This document shows, piece after piece, positions 7,873-15,439 of a stretch of 64,000 nucleotides of DNA (positions are counted from its first letter, which is position 1; every line of letters starts with the position of its first letter). Under the pieces are notes generated by a model. That model worked only from the letters and a program-made list of their open reading frames with translations. It ran no database searches and was not told the DNA's origin. The DNA is from an uncultured Erysipelotrichaceae bacterium (lineage in GTDB: Bacteria > Bacillota_I > Bacilli_A > RFN20 > CAG-826), in the NCBI GenBank assembly GCA_902798595.1, contig CADBXE010000001.1, positions 62,001-126,000 on the forward strand, read 5' to 3'. A program made the position numbers and the translations under genes.

Positions 7873-8097
7873 CTATGCTCTAGCGATTCTGAAGCGATTT
7901 TCGTAGTCATAGACATAAGCAATATCATGCTTGTTATTACCGATGAAATATTCATCGTTGATTCTAAGGTCGACTAGGCCATGTCTACTGTAGTAATTGA
8001 AGATGTAATCAATAGCTTTAGTTCTGGTGTTAAACTTGTGGCGGAATTGAATGAATCTTCCATCTACGACGGCTTCTAATGTGTACTTATTCATCAT
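7873..8097 (-). CDS. Small hypothetical protein with controlled leader
   Basis: 74 aa (73 if the second of two adjacent ATGs is used). No family recognised. The sequence is basic and aromatic with predicted mixed alpha/beta character (LEAVVDGRFIQFRHKF, then KAIDYIFNYYSR) and has no membrane segment or signal peptide. Reality as a gene is supported by a ribosome binding site (AAAGAGG, 7 nt spacing), a promoter with a consensus TTGACA, an 18-bp palindrome between the promoter boxes and a terminator downstream. It stands alone. The unusually elaborate control region implies regulated expression, perhaps stress-linked; the function is unknown. Confidence 0.7.
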   Translation of the reverse strand: MMNKYTLEAVVDGRFIQFRHKFNTRTKAIDYIFNYYSRHGLVDLRINDEYFIGNNKHDIAYVYDYENRFRIARA

Positions 8098-8098
8098 C

Positions 8099-8152
8099 GG
8101 AATACCTCTTTTCTTTTAGCCTTTTTACGTCTTGCTTGGGACGAGGTATTCC
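8099..8152 (-). promoter_or_regulatory. Leader hairpin that hides the ribosome binding site
   Basis: A perfect 10-bp inverted repeat: GGAATACCTC (8152 down to 8143) pairs with GAGGTATTCC (8108 down to 8099) across a 34-nt loop. The second arm contains the Shine-Dalgarno GAGG of the 74-aa gene, so the stem would block initiation. Confidence 0.65.
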
Positions 8153-8164
8153 TCAAGTGAATAC

Positions 8165-8195
8165 AATATATTAGTCCTTTTTAAAGGACTGTCAA
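8165..8195 (-). promoter_or_regulatory. Promoter with palindromic operator
   Basis: On the minus strand, TTGACA (8195-8190) and TATATT (8170-8165) are 19 bp apart. Most of the spacer is the palindrome AGTCCTTT-tt-AAAGGACT (8173-8190), placed as a repressor site would be. Confidence 0.6.
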
Positions 8196-8240
8196 GTATT
8201 TTAGTAAAAAATATTAAAAATATTATGCTATATTTAAATC

Positions 8241-8558
8241 ATGATTGGTTTATATATCGCTTTAGGCATCTTAGGCTTTATCTTTTATCCACTTCTTAAT
8301 TTAACTAGTCATATATTCGCTCATGAAAGTTTAAATAAAACATCAGCGTATAATTCCATTAAGAATAGTGATAACAAAATACTTATCATGCACGGTGATA
8401 AAGATCATGTTATTCCATATACCATATCTAAGAAATTAGCGGACACCTACCCTCATAAAATAAGATATGAAGTATTTAAAAACGCTGACCATGGTGCATC
8501 AGCGTTAACGGACTATAATCGTTATCAAAAAGTAGTGGAAGAGTTTTTAAAAGACTAA
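8241..8558 (+). CDS. Truncated alpha/beta-hydrolase-like protein (probable remnant)
   Basis: 105 aa. An N-terminal membrane helix (residues 2-24) leads directly into the C-terminal part of an alpha/beta hydrolase. That part has the acid-residue strand (ILIMHGDKDHVIP) and the catalytic-His loop (NADHGA), ending in a final helix. The nucleophile elbow (G-x-S-x-G) and the central sheet are missing, so it should not be catalytically competent. The simplest reading is an internal deletion that fused the N-terminal anchor to the C-terminal end of a membrane-anchored hydrolase of about 300 aa. A TATATT box lies 6 nt before the ATG, so it may still be transcribed. It converges on hepT, with only a few bases overlapping. 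Confidence 0.55.
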   Translation: MIGLYIALGILGFIFYPLLNLTSHIFAHESLNKTSAYNSIKNSDNKILIMHGDKDHVIPYTISKKLADTYPHKIRYEVFKNADHGASALTDYNRYQKVVEEFLKD

Positions 8559-8908
8559 TTGATAGGGCCGAACATTTCGTCACGTATTGCCATGATTTTT
8601 TCTTTTAATTCAGGCAAGTCGTTCATTGCGGTTTTATATATTTGTGCAGCGTCAACCTTGTTATAAATGTGTACAATGAGGATTCTCATGTCTCTCGCTT
8701 CGTCCCATGGTAAATCTGGATATTTGTCAGCTAAATGCTTTTCTAGCTTAGTCATTTGTTCACCAACTTGTACAATTGAGAAACAAGTAGCTCTTACTAA
8801 TAAATCAGATTCGGCGAATTGTTCTAACGTTTTGCCTTTTGTATCAGACAACACAGTATCGATATGTTTTAATAGGAAACGAATCCTATCTTTGATTGAA
8901 TTACCCAT
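8555..8908 (-). CDS. hepT: HepT-like HEPN ribonuclease toxin
   Basis: 117 aa, all-helical HEPN protein of the HepT/DUF86 family. It carries the diagnostic RX4HXY motif as R75-ILIV-H80-I-Y82. In characterised pairs this motif forms the RNase site and the Tyr is the residue AMPylated by the MntA antitoxin. It lies downstream of, and overlaps by 8 nt, the MntA-like gene at 8901-9374, the usual antitoxin-first order. The expected role is a type VII toxin that cleaves RNA when MntA is lost. The motif residues are all present, so it looks active. Confidence 0.88.
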   Translation of the reverse strand: MGNSIKDRIRFLLKHIDTVLSDTKGKTLEQFAESDLLVRATCFSIVQVGEQMTKLEKHLADKYPDLPWDEARDMRILIVHIYNKVDAAQIYKTAMNDLPELKEKIMAIRDEMFGPIN

Positions 8909-9374
8909 AAATTTTTATTCCTTCTGTAAGTAGATTTTCTAAAAACGAATCATTATCGCCAATTTGTCTGTGTGTTTGAAGATCAACTTTTTTAAATAGC
9001 AGTTTTTCTAAATCGCTAGCCATTTTATAAAAACGTAATCCCATAGCAGGGCAAACCACTAAAATATCAACATCACTTTCTCCAGTAGCTTCGCCCCTTG
9101 CGTAACTACCATACAAATAGGCGCATTTTACCTCTGGATATTTTGAAAACACGTAAGCACAGTAAGACTTAATTAACTTGACGCTTAAAATATAGCGTTT
9201 TCCTTCAACATCGCAAACCTCATTCAGTTGGGTTAATAAGTTATTATATGTTTCATTCTTCAAACTCGTTTCTTCGTATGTTTGATAAGTACGACGTGAA
9301 ACGCCACATATTTTCGCCATCTGTGTTTGGGTTAAACCAAGTTGTTTTCTTTTTAGCCTTAATTCGTTTTCCAT
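8901..9374 (-). CDS. mntA: MntA-like nucleotidyltransferase antitoxin with N-terminal HTH
   Basis: 157 aa. Residues 1-40 form an XRE-type helix-turn-helix (LGLTQTQMAKICGVSRRTYQ). Residues about 65-157 form a minimal nucleotidyltransferase with the GSX10DXD signature (G89-S90, D101-D103). Known MntA proteins neutralise HepT by AMPylation; here the fused HTH should also give autoregulation. The upstream region fits: two TTGCGCA direct repeats overlap the promoter. TATAAT ends 6 nt before the ATG, so the transcript is probably leaderless. hepT follows with an 8-nt overlap. Confidence 0.85.
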   Translation of the reverse strand: MENELRLKRKQLGLTQTQMAKICGVSRRTYQTYEETSLKNETYNNLLTQLNEVCDVEGKRYILSVKLIKSYCAYVFSKYPEVKCAYLYGSYARGEATGESDVDILVVCPAMGLRFYKMASDLEKLLFKKVDLQTHRQIGDNDSFLENLLTEGIKIYG

Positions 9375-9380
9375 AATTCA

Positions 9381-9409
9381 ATTATAACTGCGCAAGTAAA
9401 AATGCGCAA
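9381..9409 (-). promoter_or_regulatory. Autoregulated promoter of mntA-hepT
   Basis: On the minus strand, TTGCGC (9409-9404) and TATAAT (9386-9381) have an ideal 17-bp spacer. Two TTGCGCA copies (9409-9403 and 9395-9389), 14 bp apart, overlap the -35 and the spacer, consistent with HTH binding on one DNA face. Confidence 0.7.
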
Positions 9410-9450
9410 CTTGTTTAATGCATAATAATTGTGCTAATCTATATGGTTAC

Positions 9451-9966
9451 ATGAAAAAGAGCAGAAAAGATTTGATATTACTGATAACATTCATCGTACT
9501 AGCGGTACTAATTAACGCTTATATTATTTATCATGCTTGTTTAAACGGCATGCAAAGCTCTAATGCCTCTGAAGGAGTCGTGGAAGTGAGTGAAGAAGTC
9601 GTTAATACAGTAAGACCTAACACTATTACAGAAGCTAATCATGATCAATTTGCGACTTTTATTAGAAAAGCCTTTGGTCACTTTGGTTTATTTACTCTCA
9701 GTGGTATCTTCTCTTCCTTTGCCACTTATTTTGTAATTAAGGACACTAAATGGTACACAAAAGGATTAGGTATTGGTATCTCCTTCCTATTTGGTTTCCT
9801 TTTAGCGGTACTAACGGAAATCATTCAATTAAATGTCCCAGGAAGAAGTGGGGAATTCGTTGATGTTTTAATCGATACAGGTGGATATGTCATTGGTTTA
9901 GGTATTACTGTATTGATTCTTGCCTTAGTTTTAAAACATCAAGCAAAGAAGAAGGAAAACCACTAA
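9451..9966 (+). CDS. VanZ-family membrane protein
   Basis: 171 aa from the ATG at 9451, chosen over an ATG 33 nt upstream because MKKSRKDLILL gives a normal membrane-protein start. There are four hydrophobic segments: residues about 7-28, 73-93, 101-125 and 136-158. The VanZ signature is clear: RKAFGHFGLF in the first conserved region, then TEIIQLNVPGRSGEFVDVL with its conserved Glu, Arg and Asp, then a Gly-rich last helix. VanZ of enterococci gives low-level teicoplanin resistance, but most family members are uncharacterised envelope proteins. It is divergent from mntA, so the two share a short intergenic region. Confidence 0.85.
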   Translation: MKKSRKDLILLITFIVLAVLINAYIIYHACLNGMQSSNASEGVVEVSEEVVNTVRPNTITEANHDQFATFIRKAFGHFGLFTLSGIFSSFATYFVIKDTKWYTKGLGIGISFLFGFLLAVLTEIIQLNVPGRSGEFVDVLIDTGGYVIGLGITVLILALVLKHQAKKKENH

Positions 9967-10009
9967 CTTTTTGCGATTATACGCGTAATGTGATTAAATA
10001 AATGCACAA

Positions 10010-11857
10010 ATGAAGAAGAAAGAATTAAGAACATTTGACTTAAATCAACCATTCAATCCTAGTGATATCAAAGGATTAAGATGGGAAGAATTAGATCTCC
10101 TCAGCGAAGAGATAAGAAAGAATATTATCGCTAGCTGTGCTAAAAATGGAGGTCACCTTTCTAGTTCTTTAGGGGCTACTGATTTAACTGTGGCTATTCA
10201 TCATTATTTTGATTTACCAAAAGATAAAGTCATCTTTGACGTTGGCCATCAAAGCTACGCTCATAAGATTCTTTCTGGTAGAAGCTTAGAAAACTTAAGA
10301 AAGAGTGATGGTGTATCTGGTTTCCAAAAAAGAAGTGAATCAGAATATGATCCATATGAAGCAGGACACTCATCCACATCTATAAGCGCAGCGATGGGTT
10401 TAGCACTTCACCGTGACCTAAACAAAGAACAATATGAAGTTATCGCTGTTATTGGTGATTCTTCTTTAGCCAATGGAGTGGCGTTTGAAGGTCTTAATAA
10501 CCTCGCTAACTTTGATCATAAAATCATTATCATCATTAACGATAATAACCGCAGTATTAGTGAATCACGTGGTTTATTACATCGTTATTTTGAAAAGTTC
10601 AGATTATCTAAAGGCTATTTAAAGAGTAAAAGCCGTTATCAAAGATTTTTAAAGAAGACTTTCTTAACTAGATGGTTCTATCACTTAACTAGTTGGATTA
10701 AGCGTCAATTTAAAAAACTCTTATTAAGAAAGAACTTCTTTACGGAAATGGGTTTATATTTCATTTCTAATGTTGATGGACATGATATTAAACAATTAGA
10801 GAAAGCCTTTAACTATGCGAAGAACGCTCCTAGTTCAGTCGTTGTCCATGTCACCACACAAAAAGGACATGGTTATAAATATGCAGAAGAAGACTATGTT
10901 GGTAACTGGCACGGGGTTGGTCCATTTGATATTGAAACTGGTAAACCACTTAAAGAAAGAAACCCATATTACCTTAGTTGGTCACAAATATACGCTCAAT
11001 TATTAAAAGATCGATTAAAAGTTGATGAACGTATGGTCTTAATTAATCCTGCGACAATGGTGGGATCATGTGTTGATGACTTATTAGAAAAATACCCTGA
11101 CCGTGTATTTGATGTGGGCATTTCTGAAGAACATGGTGCGGTATTTGCCGCGGCTGTGGGCTTAAATAAAGATATCCATGCTTATTACAATATCTATAGC
11201 ACCTTCTTACAACGTAGTTATGATGAAATTAGCCATGACGTCGCTAGACTTGATAGTGATGTGACTTTCCTTATCGATCGAGCGGGCTTACCAGGAGAAG
11301 ATGGGGAAACCCACGCTGGTATTTATGATGTCGCGTATTTATTAAGTATTCCTAATATCGCTATTTGTATGGCTAATACGATGGAAGAAGCCATTGATTT
11401 ATTTAACTTCTCAACCATATATCCACACCCATTAGCGATCCGTTATCCAAAAGACATCGTTGAGAAATGTGGTAACCATGAACCAAGAGAAGTCAAACTT
11501 GGTGAATGGAAGATTGAAGTGGATGATGGTGATACCGCGATTATCTCTTATGGTCCAGTTATTAAACACCTTGTCGAAGAAATGCCTGGCTACACAATTG
11601 TTAATGCAATGTTCATTAGACCAATTGATGTTGATTGCTTAAAGTCATTATTTAATAAAAAACAAATCATTCTTTATGATATCTATGGTACGAAAGAGGG
11701 ATTCTGCTCCTATGTGCTTAATTACTTAATTGAATTAGGCTATCAAGGTGATATTAAAACACTCGCAGTGCCAAATACATTTATTAAACACGGTAATGTC
11801 TTAGATCAAGTTAAAGATCTTGGTATTACCTTTGATGATTTAAGAAAACTCATTTAA
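10010..11857 (+). CDS. dxs: 1-deoxy-D-xylulose-5-phosphate synthase
   Basis: 615 aa. It condenses pyruvate and glyceraldehyde 3-phosphate with thiamine diphosphate, the first step of the MEP isoprenoid pathway. Visible elements are GGHLSSSLG near the N-terminus, DVGHQSYAHKIL, a thiamine-diphosphate motif near residues 149-178 (GDSSLANG to NDNN), DGHD, the transketolase Pyr domain (DVGISEEHGAVFAA) and DRAGLPGEDGETHAG. The thiamine motif has Ser where most DXS enzymes have the second Gly of GDG. Length is normal. ispH and uppS, for later steps of isoprenoid and undecaprenyl synthesis, lie 2.7 kb downstream, separated by an accessory cluster. Confidence 0.92.
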   Translation: MKKKELRTFDLNQPFNPSDIKGLRWEELDLLSEEIRKNIIASCAKNGGHLSSSLGATDLTVAIHHYFDLPKDKVIFDVGHQSYAHKILSGRSLENLRKSDGVSGFQKRSESEYDPYEAGHSSTSISAAMGLALHRDLNKEQYEVIAVIGDSSLANGVAFEGLNNLANFDHKIIIIINDNNRSISESRGLLHRYFEKFRLSKGYLKSKSRYQRFLKKTFLTRWFYHLTSWIKRQFKKLLLRKNFFTEMGLYFISNVDGHDIKQLEKAFNYAKNAPSSVVVHVTTQKGHGYKYAEEDYVGNWHGVGPFDIETGKPLKERNPYYLSWSQIYAQLLKDRLKVDERMVLINPATMVGSCVDDLLEKYPDRVFDVGISEEHGAVFAAAVGLNKDIHAYYNIYSTFLQRSYDEISHDVARLDSDVTFLIDRAGLPGEDGETHAGIYDVAYLLSIPNIAICMANTMEEAIDLFNFSTIYPHPLAIRYPKDIVEKCGNHEPREVKLGEWKIEVDDGDTAIISYGPVIKHLVEEMPGYTIVNAMFIRPIDVDCLKSLFNKKQIILYDIYGTKEGFCSYVLNYLIELGYQGDIKTLAVPNTFIKHGNVLDQVKDLGITFDDLRKLI

Positions 11858-11874
11858 AGGAAAATTTTATAAAA

Positions 11875-11955
11875 AATTTGCCTTTATAATATTATATTAG
11901 TCTCTACGTAGATATAGATTACTTATATATAAATATAATATATAAAGGCAATTTT
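11875..11955. repeat. Long AT-rich imperfect inverted repeat
   Basis: GCCTTTATA and TATAAAGGC (9 bp perfect, 11880-11888 and 11941-11949) extend inward with further A/T pairs to arms of about 18 bp around a loop of about 35 nt. The position after dxs suggests a transcript-end structure or a small mobile-element relic. Confidence 0.5.
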
Positions 11956-11957
11956 GG

Positions 11958-11980
11958 TGGGTCTATTGACTCATTTTTTT
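11958..11980 (+). terminator. Intrinsic terminator after dxs
   Basis: TGGGTC (11958-11963), TATT loop, GACTCA (11968-11973) with one G-T pair, then seven T. Confidence 0.8.
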
Positions 11981-12028
11981 GTGTGTGAGAATGTAAATAA
12001 GAAAGCGAAATAAAAGGAGACCGTATCA

Positions 12029-12904
12029 ATGAATTATGAAGTTATTAGGTTCGAAAATGGCAATGTAGAGTTAGAAGTGAATGTTTCTCCGGAAGAAGAA
12101 ACGGTTTGGTTAACACAAGAACAAATAGCGCTTTTGTTTGGAAAATCTCGCTCTACTATCACTGAACACATAAATAACATTTTTGATGAAGGCGAATTAG
12201 AAAAAATGACTTCCGTCGGAAATTCCGACAGAACTAATCATAGACCAGCGAAACTATATAACTTAGATGTTGTGCTCGCTGTTGGTTACAGAATAAACTC
12301 TAAAAACGGGATAGCGTTTAGAAGATGGGCTAATTCTGTACTGAAAGAGTATTTACTCAGAGGATATGCGCTGAATGAAGGAAGAACTCTTATCACAAAA
12401 GATAATTACCTGAATTTAGTTAATAGAGTGGATTCTTTGGATGTCAGAATCGGTTCTATTGAAAACGCTGTAAAGCATCGCTTCGTCGAGGATGTGATTA
12501 TTAGTGATGGAGAAATGTTCGATGCGCTCGTTCTTATTACTAAAATGATAGAGACAGCCTATTCTTCGATTGTTCTAATGGATCCATATATTGATGCAGC
12601 TTCTTTGAGCTTCTTTAAAAACAAGAAAGAAGGAGTGACTCTTGTTGTGATTACTTCTTCTAGAGCAAACATCGGAAGAAGAGAAATATCTTCTTTCTCA
12701 GATAGGTTTGGAAGAATTGAAATCAAAATTGATGATAAATGTCATGATAGATATTTGGTTTTAGATAATGAGCTTTTCTACCATCTAGGTTGTTCGATTA
12801 ATTATATCGGCAAAAGGCTTTCACAAATTACTTTGATAAAAGACGAATTTGTAATAGATGCGCTTAAAAAGAGAATTAATACTTTATGTGGAAATGGTGA
12901 CTAA
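12029..12904 (+). CDS. RhuM-family protein with C-terminal PLD-like domain
   Basis: 291 aa. Residues 1-115 match the RhuM family (virulence-associated, often phage- or island-borne): ETVWLTQEQIALLFGKSRSTI, HINNIFDEGEL, YNLDVVLAVGYRI and FRRWANSVLKEYLLRGYALN. A short linker follows. A C-terminal domain of about residues 165-290 (IVLMDPYIDAASLSFF, then HDRYLVLD at about 237) resembles a phospholipase D-like fold, with a single HxRx4D variant of the HxKx4D motif. A good ribosome binding site (AAAAGGAG) precedes the ATG. It heads an accessory cluster between dxs and ispH. Biochemical role unknown; nuclease activity is possible but unproven. Confidence 0.8.
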   Translation: MNYEVIRFENGNVELEVNVSPEEETVWLTQEQIALLFGKSRSTITEHINNIFDEGELEKMTSVGNSDRTNHRPAKLYNLDVVLAVGYRINSKNGIAFRRWANSVLKEYLLRGYALNEGRTLITKDNYLNLVNRVDSLDVRIGSIENAVKHRFVEDVIISDGEMFDALVLITKMIETAYSSIVLMDPYIDAASLSFFKNKKEGVTLVVITSSRANIGRREISSFSDRFGRIEIKIDDKCHDRYLVLDNELFYHLGCSINYIGKRLSQITLIKDEFVIDALKKRINTLCGNGD

Positions 12905-12905
12905 T

Positions 12906-13682
12906 ATGATTTTTATTACAGGTGATACACATGGAGATATTGACTATAAGAAACTCCTTGCCTTGAAAGAGAAGAATCTTTCGTATGACGATTATCTAAT
13001 CATTTGCGGTGATGCTGGCATCTGCTGGTCACCAAAATCATTTCCATACATGCTAGACCTATATAGAGATATTGGATGTACAATTCTTTTTATTGATGGT
13101 AATCATGAAAACTTCGATATGTTAGAACAGGCTCCTCTCGTGGAATACAAAGGAGCCCTGATGCACCATATAGATGACCACATATTTCATGTACTCCGTG
13201 GTGAGATAATGACGTTAGACAATAAAATCTTTCTGTGCCTCGGAGGAGCATGCTCTATTGATAAGATGTATAGAACGCCACATCTTTCTTGGTGGCCTCA
13301 AGAAGAAATAACACAGCACGATATCGATAATGCTATGTGTAATTTAGAAAAAGTTAATAACAAAGTCGAATTTGTTATAACTCATTGTTGTGATACCAGT
13401 ACTGTTTTGAAAGCATTTGGTTTTAGAAGAGATATTTGCACTGATTACTTGATGTTTGTGGATAAAGTAGCGAATTATAAGCATTGGTTCTTTGGCCATT
13501 ACCATTTTAATAGAGATATAAATGAGAAAAAGACATGCCTCTATAATCAGATTATCGAGTTGGAAGATGTTCCAAATGAAGAAACAATAAAAGCCATGAA
13601 AGAAGTGGAAGAGTTAGAAAGAGATCCAACCACTAAAAAATATAGTAGTGTTGAAGAACTAATAGACGACTTAAAGGATTAG
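12906..13682 (+). CDS. Metallophosphoesterase (calcineurin-like)
   Basis: 258 aa from the ATG at 12906, two bases after the rhuM stop; this start places the first catalytic motif near the N-terminus, as expected. All metal-ligand motifs are present in order: GDTHGD, GDAG, GNHEN, THCC and GHYH. No signal peptide, so it is cytoplasmic. The enzyme would hydrolyse a phosphate mono- or diester; similar small proteins occur near phage-like and defence genes. The acidic C-terminal tail (about residues 225-258) looks like a helical extension. Likely co-transcribed with the RhuM-like gene. Confidence 0.87.
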   Translation: MIFITGDTHGDIDYKKLLALKEKNLSYDDYLIICGDAGICWSPKSFPYMLDLYRDIGCTILFIDGNHENFDMLEQAPLVEYKGALMHHIDDHIFHVLRGEIMTLDNKIFLCLGGACSIDKMYRTPHLSWWPQEEITQHDIDNAMCNLEKVNNKVEFVITHCCDTSTVLKAFGFRRDICTDYLMFVDKVANYKHWFFGHYHFNRDINEKKTCLYNQIIELEDVPNEETIKAMKEVEELERDPTTKKYSSVEELIDDLKD

Positions 13683-13709
13683 TCACCTTTGTTTTAGGAG
13701 GACAAATAT

Positions 13710-14156
13710 ATGAAAAAAGTTATTTTAAATAAGTGCTATGGATTATTTAGCGTTTCACCTAAAGCGTATTTTCTCTACGCTAAAAAGATTAATAAAGAAT
13801 TATATTGCTATAGAGGCAACCATAATTCAAAAGATGGCTTTGTTTACACTAAAGAAAGCCTTGAAGACTTTATCAAAAATGAACCAGACCTCTTATATTT
13901 CTATTCTTTCGCGGATTGTGGAGATATAGTACATCTTTCTTCTTTTAATGATGAAGTTGAAGGCCACCTTATTTTAGATGGTAAACATAGATTTGATCCT
14001 ATTCTAATTGAAGTGATTGAAGAACTTGGAGATGCTGCTAGTGGCAAGTACAGTGAATTGCGTGTTGTTGAGATACCCGATGATGTCGCTGAAGATTATA
14101 TGATTGATGATTACGACGGGATTGAAATATTACACAAAAAGGTAACGGAATATTAA
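13710..14156 (+). CDS. Conserved hypothetical protein
   Basis: 148 aa, no known domain recognised. The opening, MKKVILNKCYGLFSVSPKA, resembles a widespread uncharacterised family of phages and gut bacteria that starts with an I-N-K-C-Y-G-x-F-x-L-S pattern; this is from memory, not a search. The C-terminal half is acidic (IPDDVAEDYMIDDYDGIE) and contains LRVVEIPDDV, also typical of that family. A strong ribosome binding site (TAGGAGG) precedes the start. It is the third gene of the accessory cluster with the RhuM-like protein and the phosphoesterase. Confidence 0.7.
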   Translation: MKKVILNKCYGLFSVSPKAYFLYAKKINKELYCYRGNHNSKDGFVYTKESLEDFIKNEPDLLYFYSFADCGDIVHLSSFNDEVEGHLILDGKHRFDPILIEVIEELGDAASGKYSELRVVEIPDDVAEDYMIDDYDGIEILHKKVTEY

Positions 14157-14233
14157 AAAACAAAGACAACTTCTTACCAATGGATGGCGAAGGAAAGAAA
14201 AGATTTTGTAATTAGAAACAGGGGGATCAACTA

Positions 14234-14509
14234 ATGAGAACTCGGGAAGATTATAAAAAAGACGCAAAAAGTACTAGCGATGTGGTTAAGCAGGACATTG
14301 AAGAAATGGAAGTGCTTGCCGCCATTGCCACAGCAATCATAGATAGACGTAATGAACTTGGATATACCGAAAGAGATTTAGCGGTTATATGCGGCCTTCC
14401 TCAATCATCTGTGGCAATAATCGAAGCATGTATTGTTAAACCGAATATTGAAACACTTATTAAGATTATGAAACCACTTGGGTTAACGCTTTCTGTGGTA
14501 AATGCTTAA
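14234..14509 (+). CDS. Small XRE-family HTH protein (antitoxin-like)
   Basis: 91 aa. An N-terminal charged helix is followed by an XRE-type helix-turn-helix at about residues 30-88 (IIDRRNELGYTERDLAVICGLPQSSVAIIE, then PNIETLIKIMKPLG). The layout is that of HigA-type antitoxins or small repressors. No toxin gene of normal size lies next to it; only 77 nt separate it from the hypothetical gene upstream. It has a G-rich ribosome binding site and a strong terminator directly downstream, and ends the accessory cluster. Confidence 0.75.
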   Translation: MRTREDYKKDAKSTSDVVKQDIEEMEVLAAIATAIIDRRNELGYTERDLAVICGLPQSSVAIIEACIVKPNIETLIKIMKPLGLTLSVVNA

Positions 14510-14522
14510 TTGCTTAAGAAAG

Positions 14523-14556
14523 GTATGTGTGCAAATCATGCACATATACTTTTTTT
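14523..14556 (+). terminator. Intrinsic terminator
   Basis: GTATGTGTGCA (14523-14533) pairs with TGCACATATAC (14539-14549), 11 bp with one G-T pair, loop of 5 nt, then seven T. Confidence 0.9.
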
Positions 14557-14579
14557 ATGGAATGGTGGATAATAATTAC

Positions 14580-15437
14580 ATGATTAAATTACTTAAACCT
14601 ATTGCCCACTGCTATGGTGTGATAAATGCGATTAATCTCGCGAAGAAAGTCGCTAATGATTATAAAGATAAGAACATCTATGTTTTTGGTTTACTCGTCC
14701 ATAATGAAGAAGTGACTAAAGAGTTAGATAGCTATGGTATTAAAACAATAGATTTAACTAATCAGAATCCATTAGATATCTTAAAGAGATTCACTAGTAA
14801 TGATATTGTGATTTTCACTGCACATGGTCATCCTGATGTCTATGAAGATATCTTAACTATTAGAGGTGTCCGTTATTTTGATGCGACATGTCCTAAAGTT
14901 AAGGAATGCTTTGATGCGATTAGAAATAGCAAAGAAACAATCTATATTGGCAAACGCAACCACCCAGAAGCGATGGCGGCCCTCACTCAAAACGAAAATG
15001 TCTTACTTTATGACATCAATAGTGAGTTTGATTATAAACAAGTGAAGAGTGATAACCCATTAATCATTAATCAAACAACGTTATCGTTCTTAGAATTAGA
15101 AGATATCCATAAAGAGATAAAGGATAATATTAAAAACCCTAATATCATTGATGAAATATGTGACGCGACTTTATTAAGACAAAAGGCAATCAATGAACTT
15201 GTGGATGATATCGATACAATCATCATCGTGGGTAGTAAGAAATCATCTAATACGATGAAACTATATGAAGTCGCTAAAAAGAAACATCTTAATAAAGCGA
15301 TATATCTATTTGAGAACATTGAAGATTGTAAGAAGTTTGATATTAAATATAAAAACGCAGTTATCGCCAGTGGGACATCCACTCCGTTAAATACCATCAA
15401 TCAAATCAAAGAATATCTAGAAAGTAGGAATAAGTAG
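14580..15437 (+). CDS. ispH: 4-hydroxy-3-methylbut-2-enyl diphosphate reductase
   Basis: 285 aa from the ATG at 14580; upstream in-frame ATGs lie inside the preceding terminator and give no family match. It is the last enzyme of the MEP pathway, a [4Fe-4S] protein producing IPP and DMAPP. The three cluster cysteines are present at Cys11 (HCYGV), Cys104 (DATCPKV) and Cys194 (CDATLLRQ). So are His41 (VHN), HPE (128-130), NQTTLS and the C-terminal SGTSTP. The usual GHPEV segment reads RNHPEAM, a mild variation. It is 2 nt from uppS, so the two are co-transcribed. Confidence 0.93.
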   Translation: MIKLLKPIAHCYGVINAINLAKKVANDYKDKNIYVFGLLVHNEEVTKELDSYGIKTIDLTNQNPLDILKRFTSNDIVIFTAHGHPDVYEDILTIRGVRYFDATCPKVKECFDAIRNSKETIYIGKRNHPEAMAALTQNENVLLYDINSEFDYKQVKSDNPLIINQTTLSFLELEDIHKEIKDNIKNPNIIDEICDATLLRQKAINELVDDIDTIIIVGSKKSSNTMKLYEVAKKKHLNKAIYLFENIEDCKKFDIKYKNAVIASGTSTPLNTINQIKEYLESRNK

Positions 15438-15439
15438 TT

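Noticed and set aside
14157-14233. A possible tiny toxin gene before the HTH gene
   Set aside because: Only an 11-codon frame exists, too short to support, with no family match.
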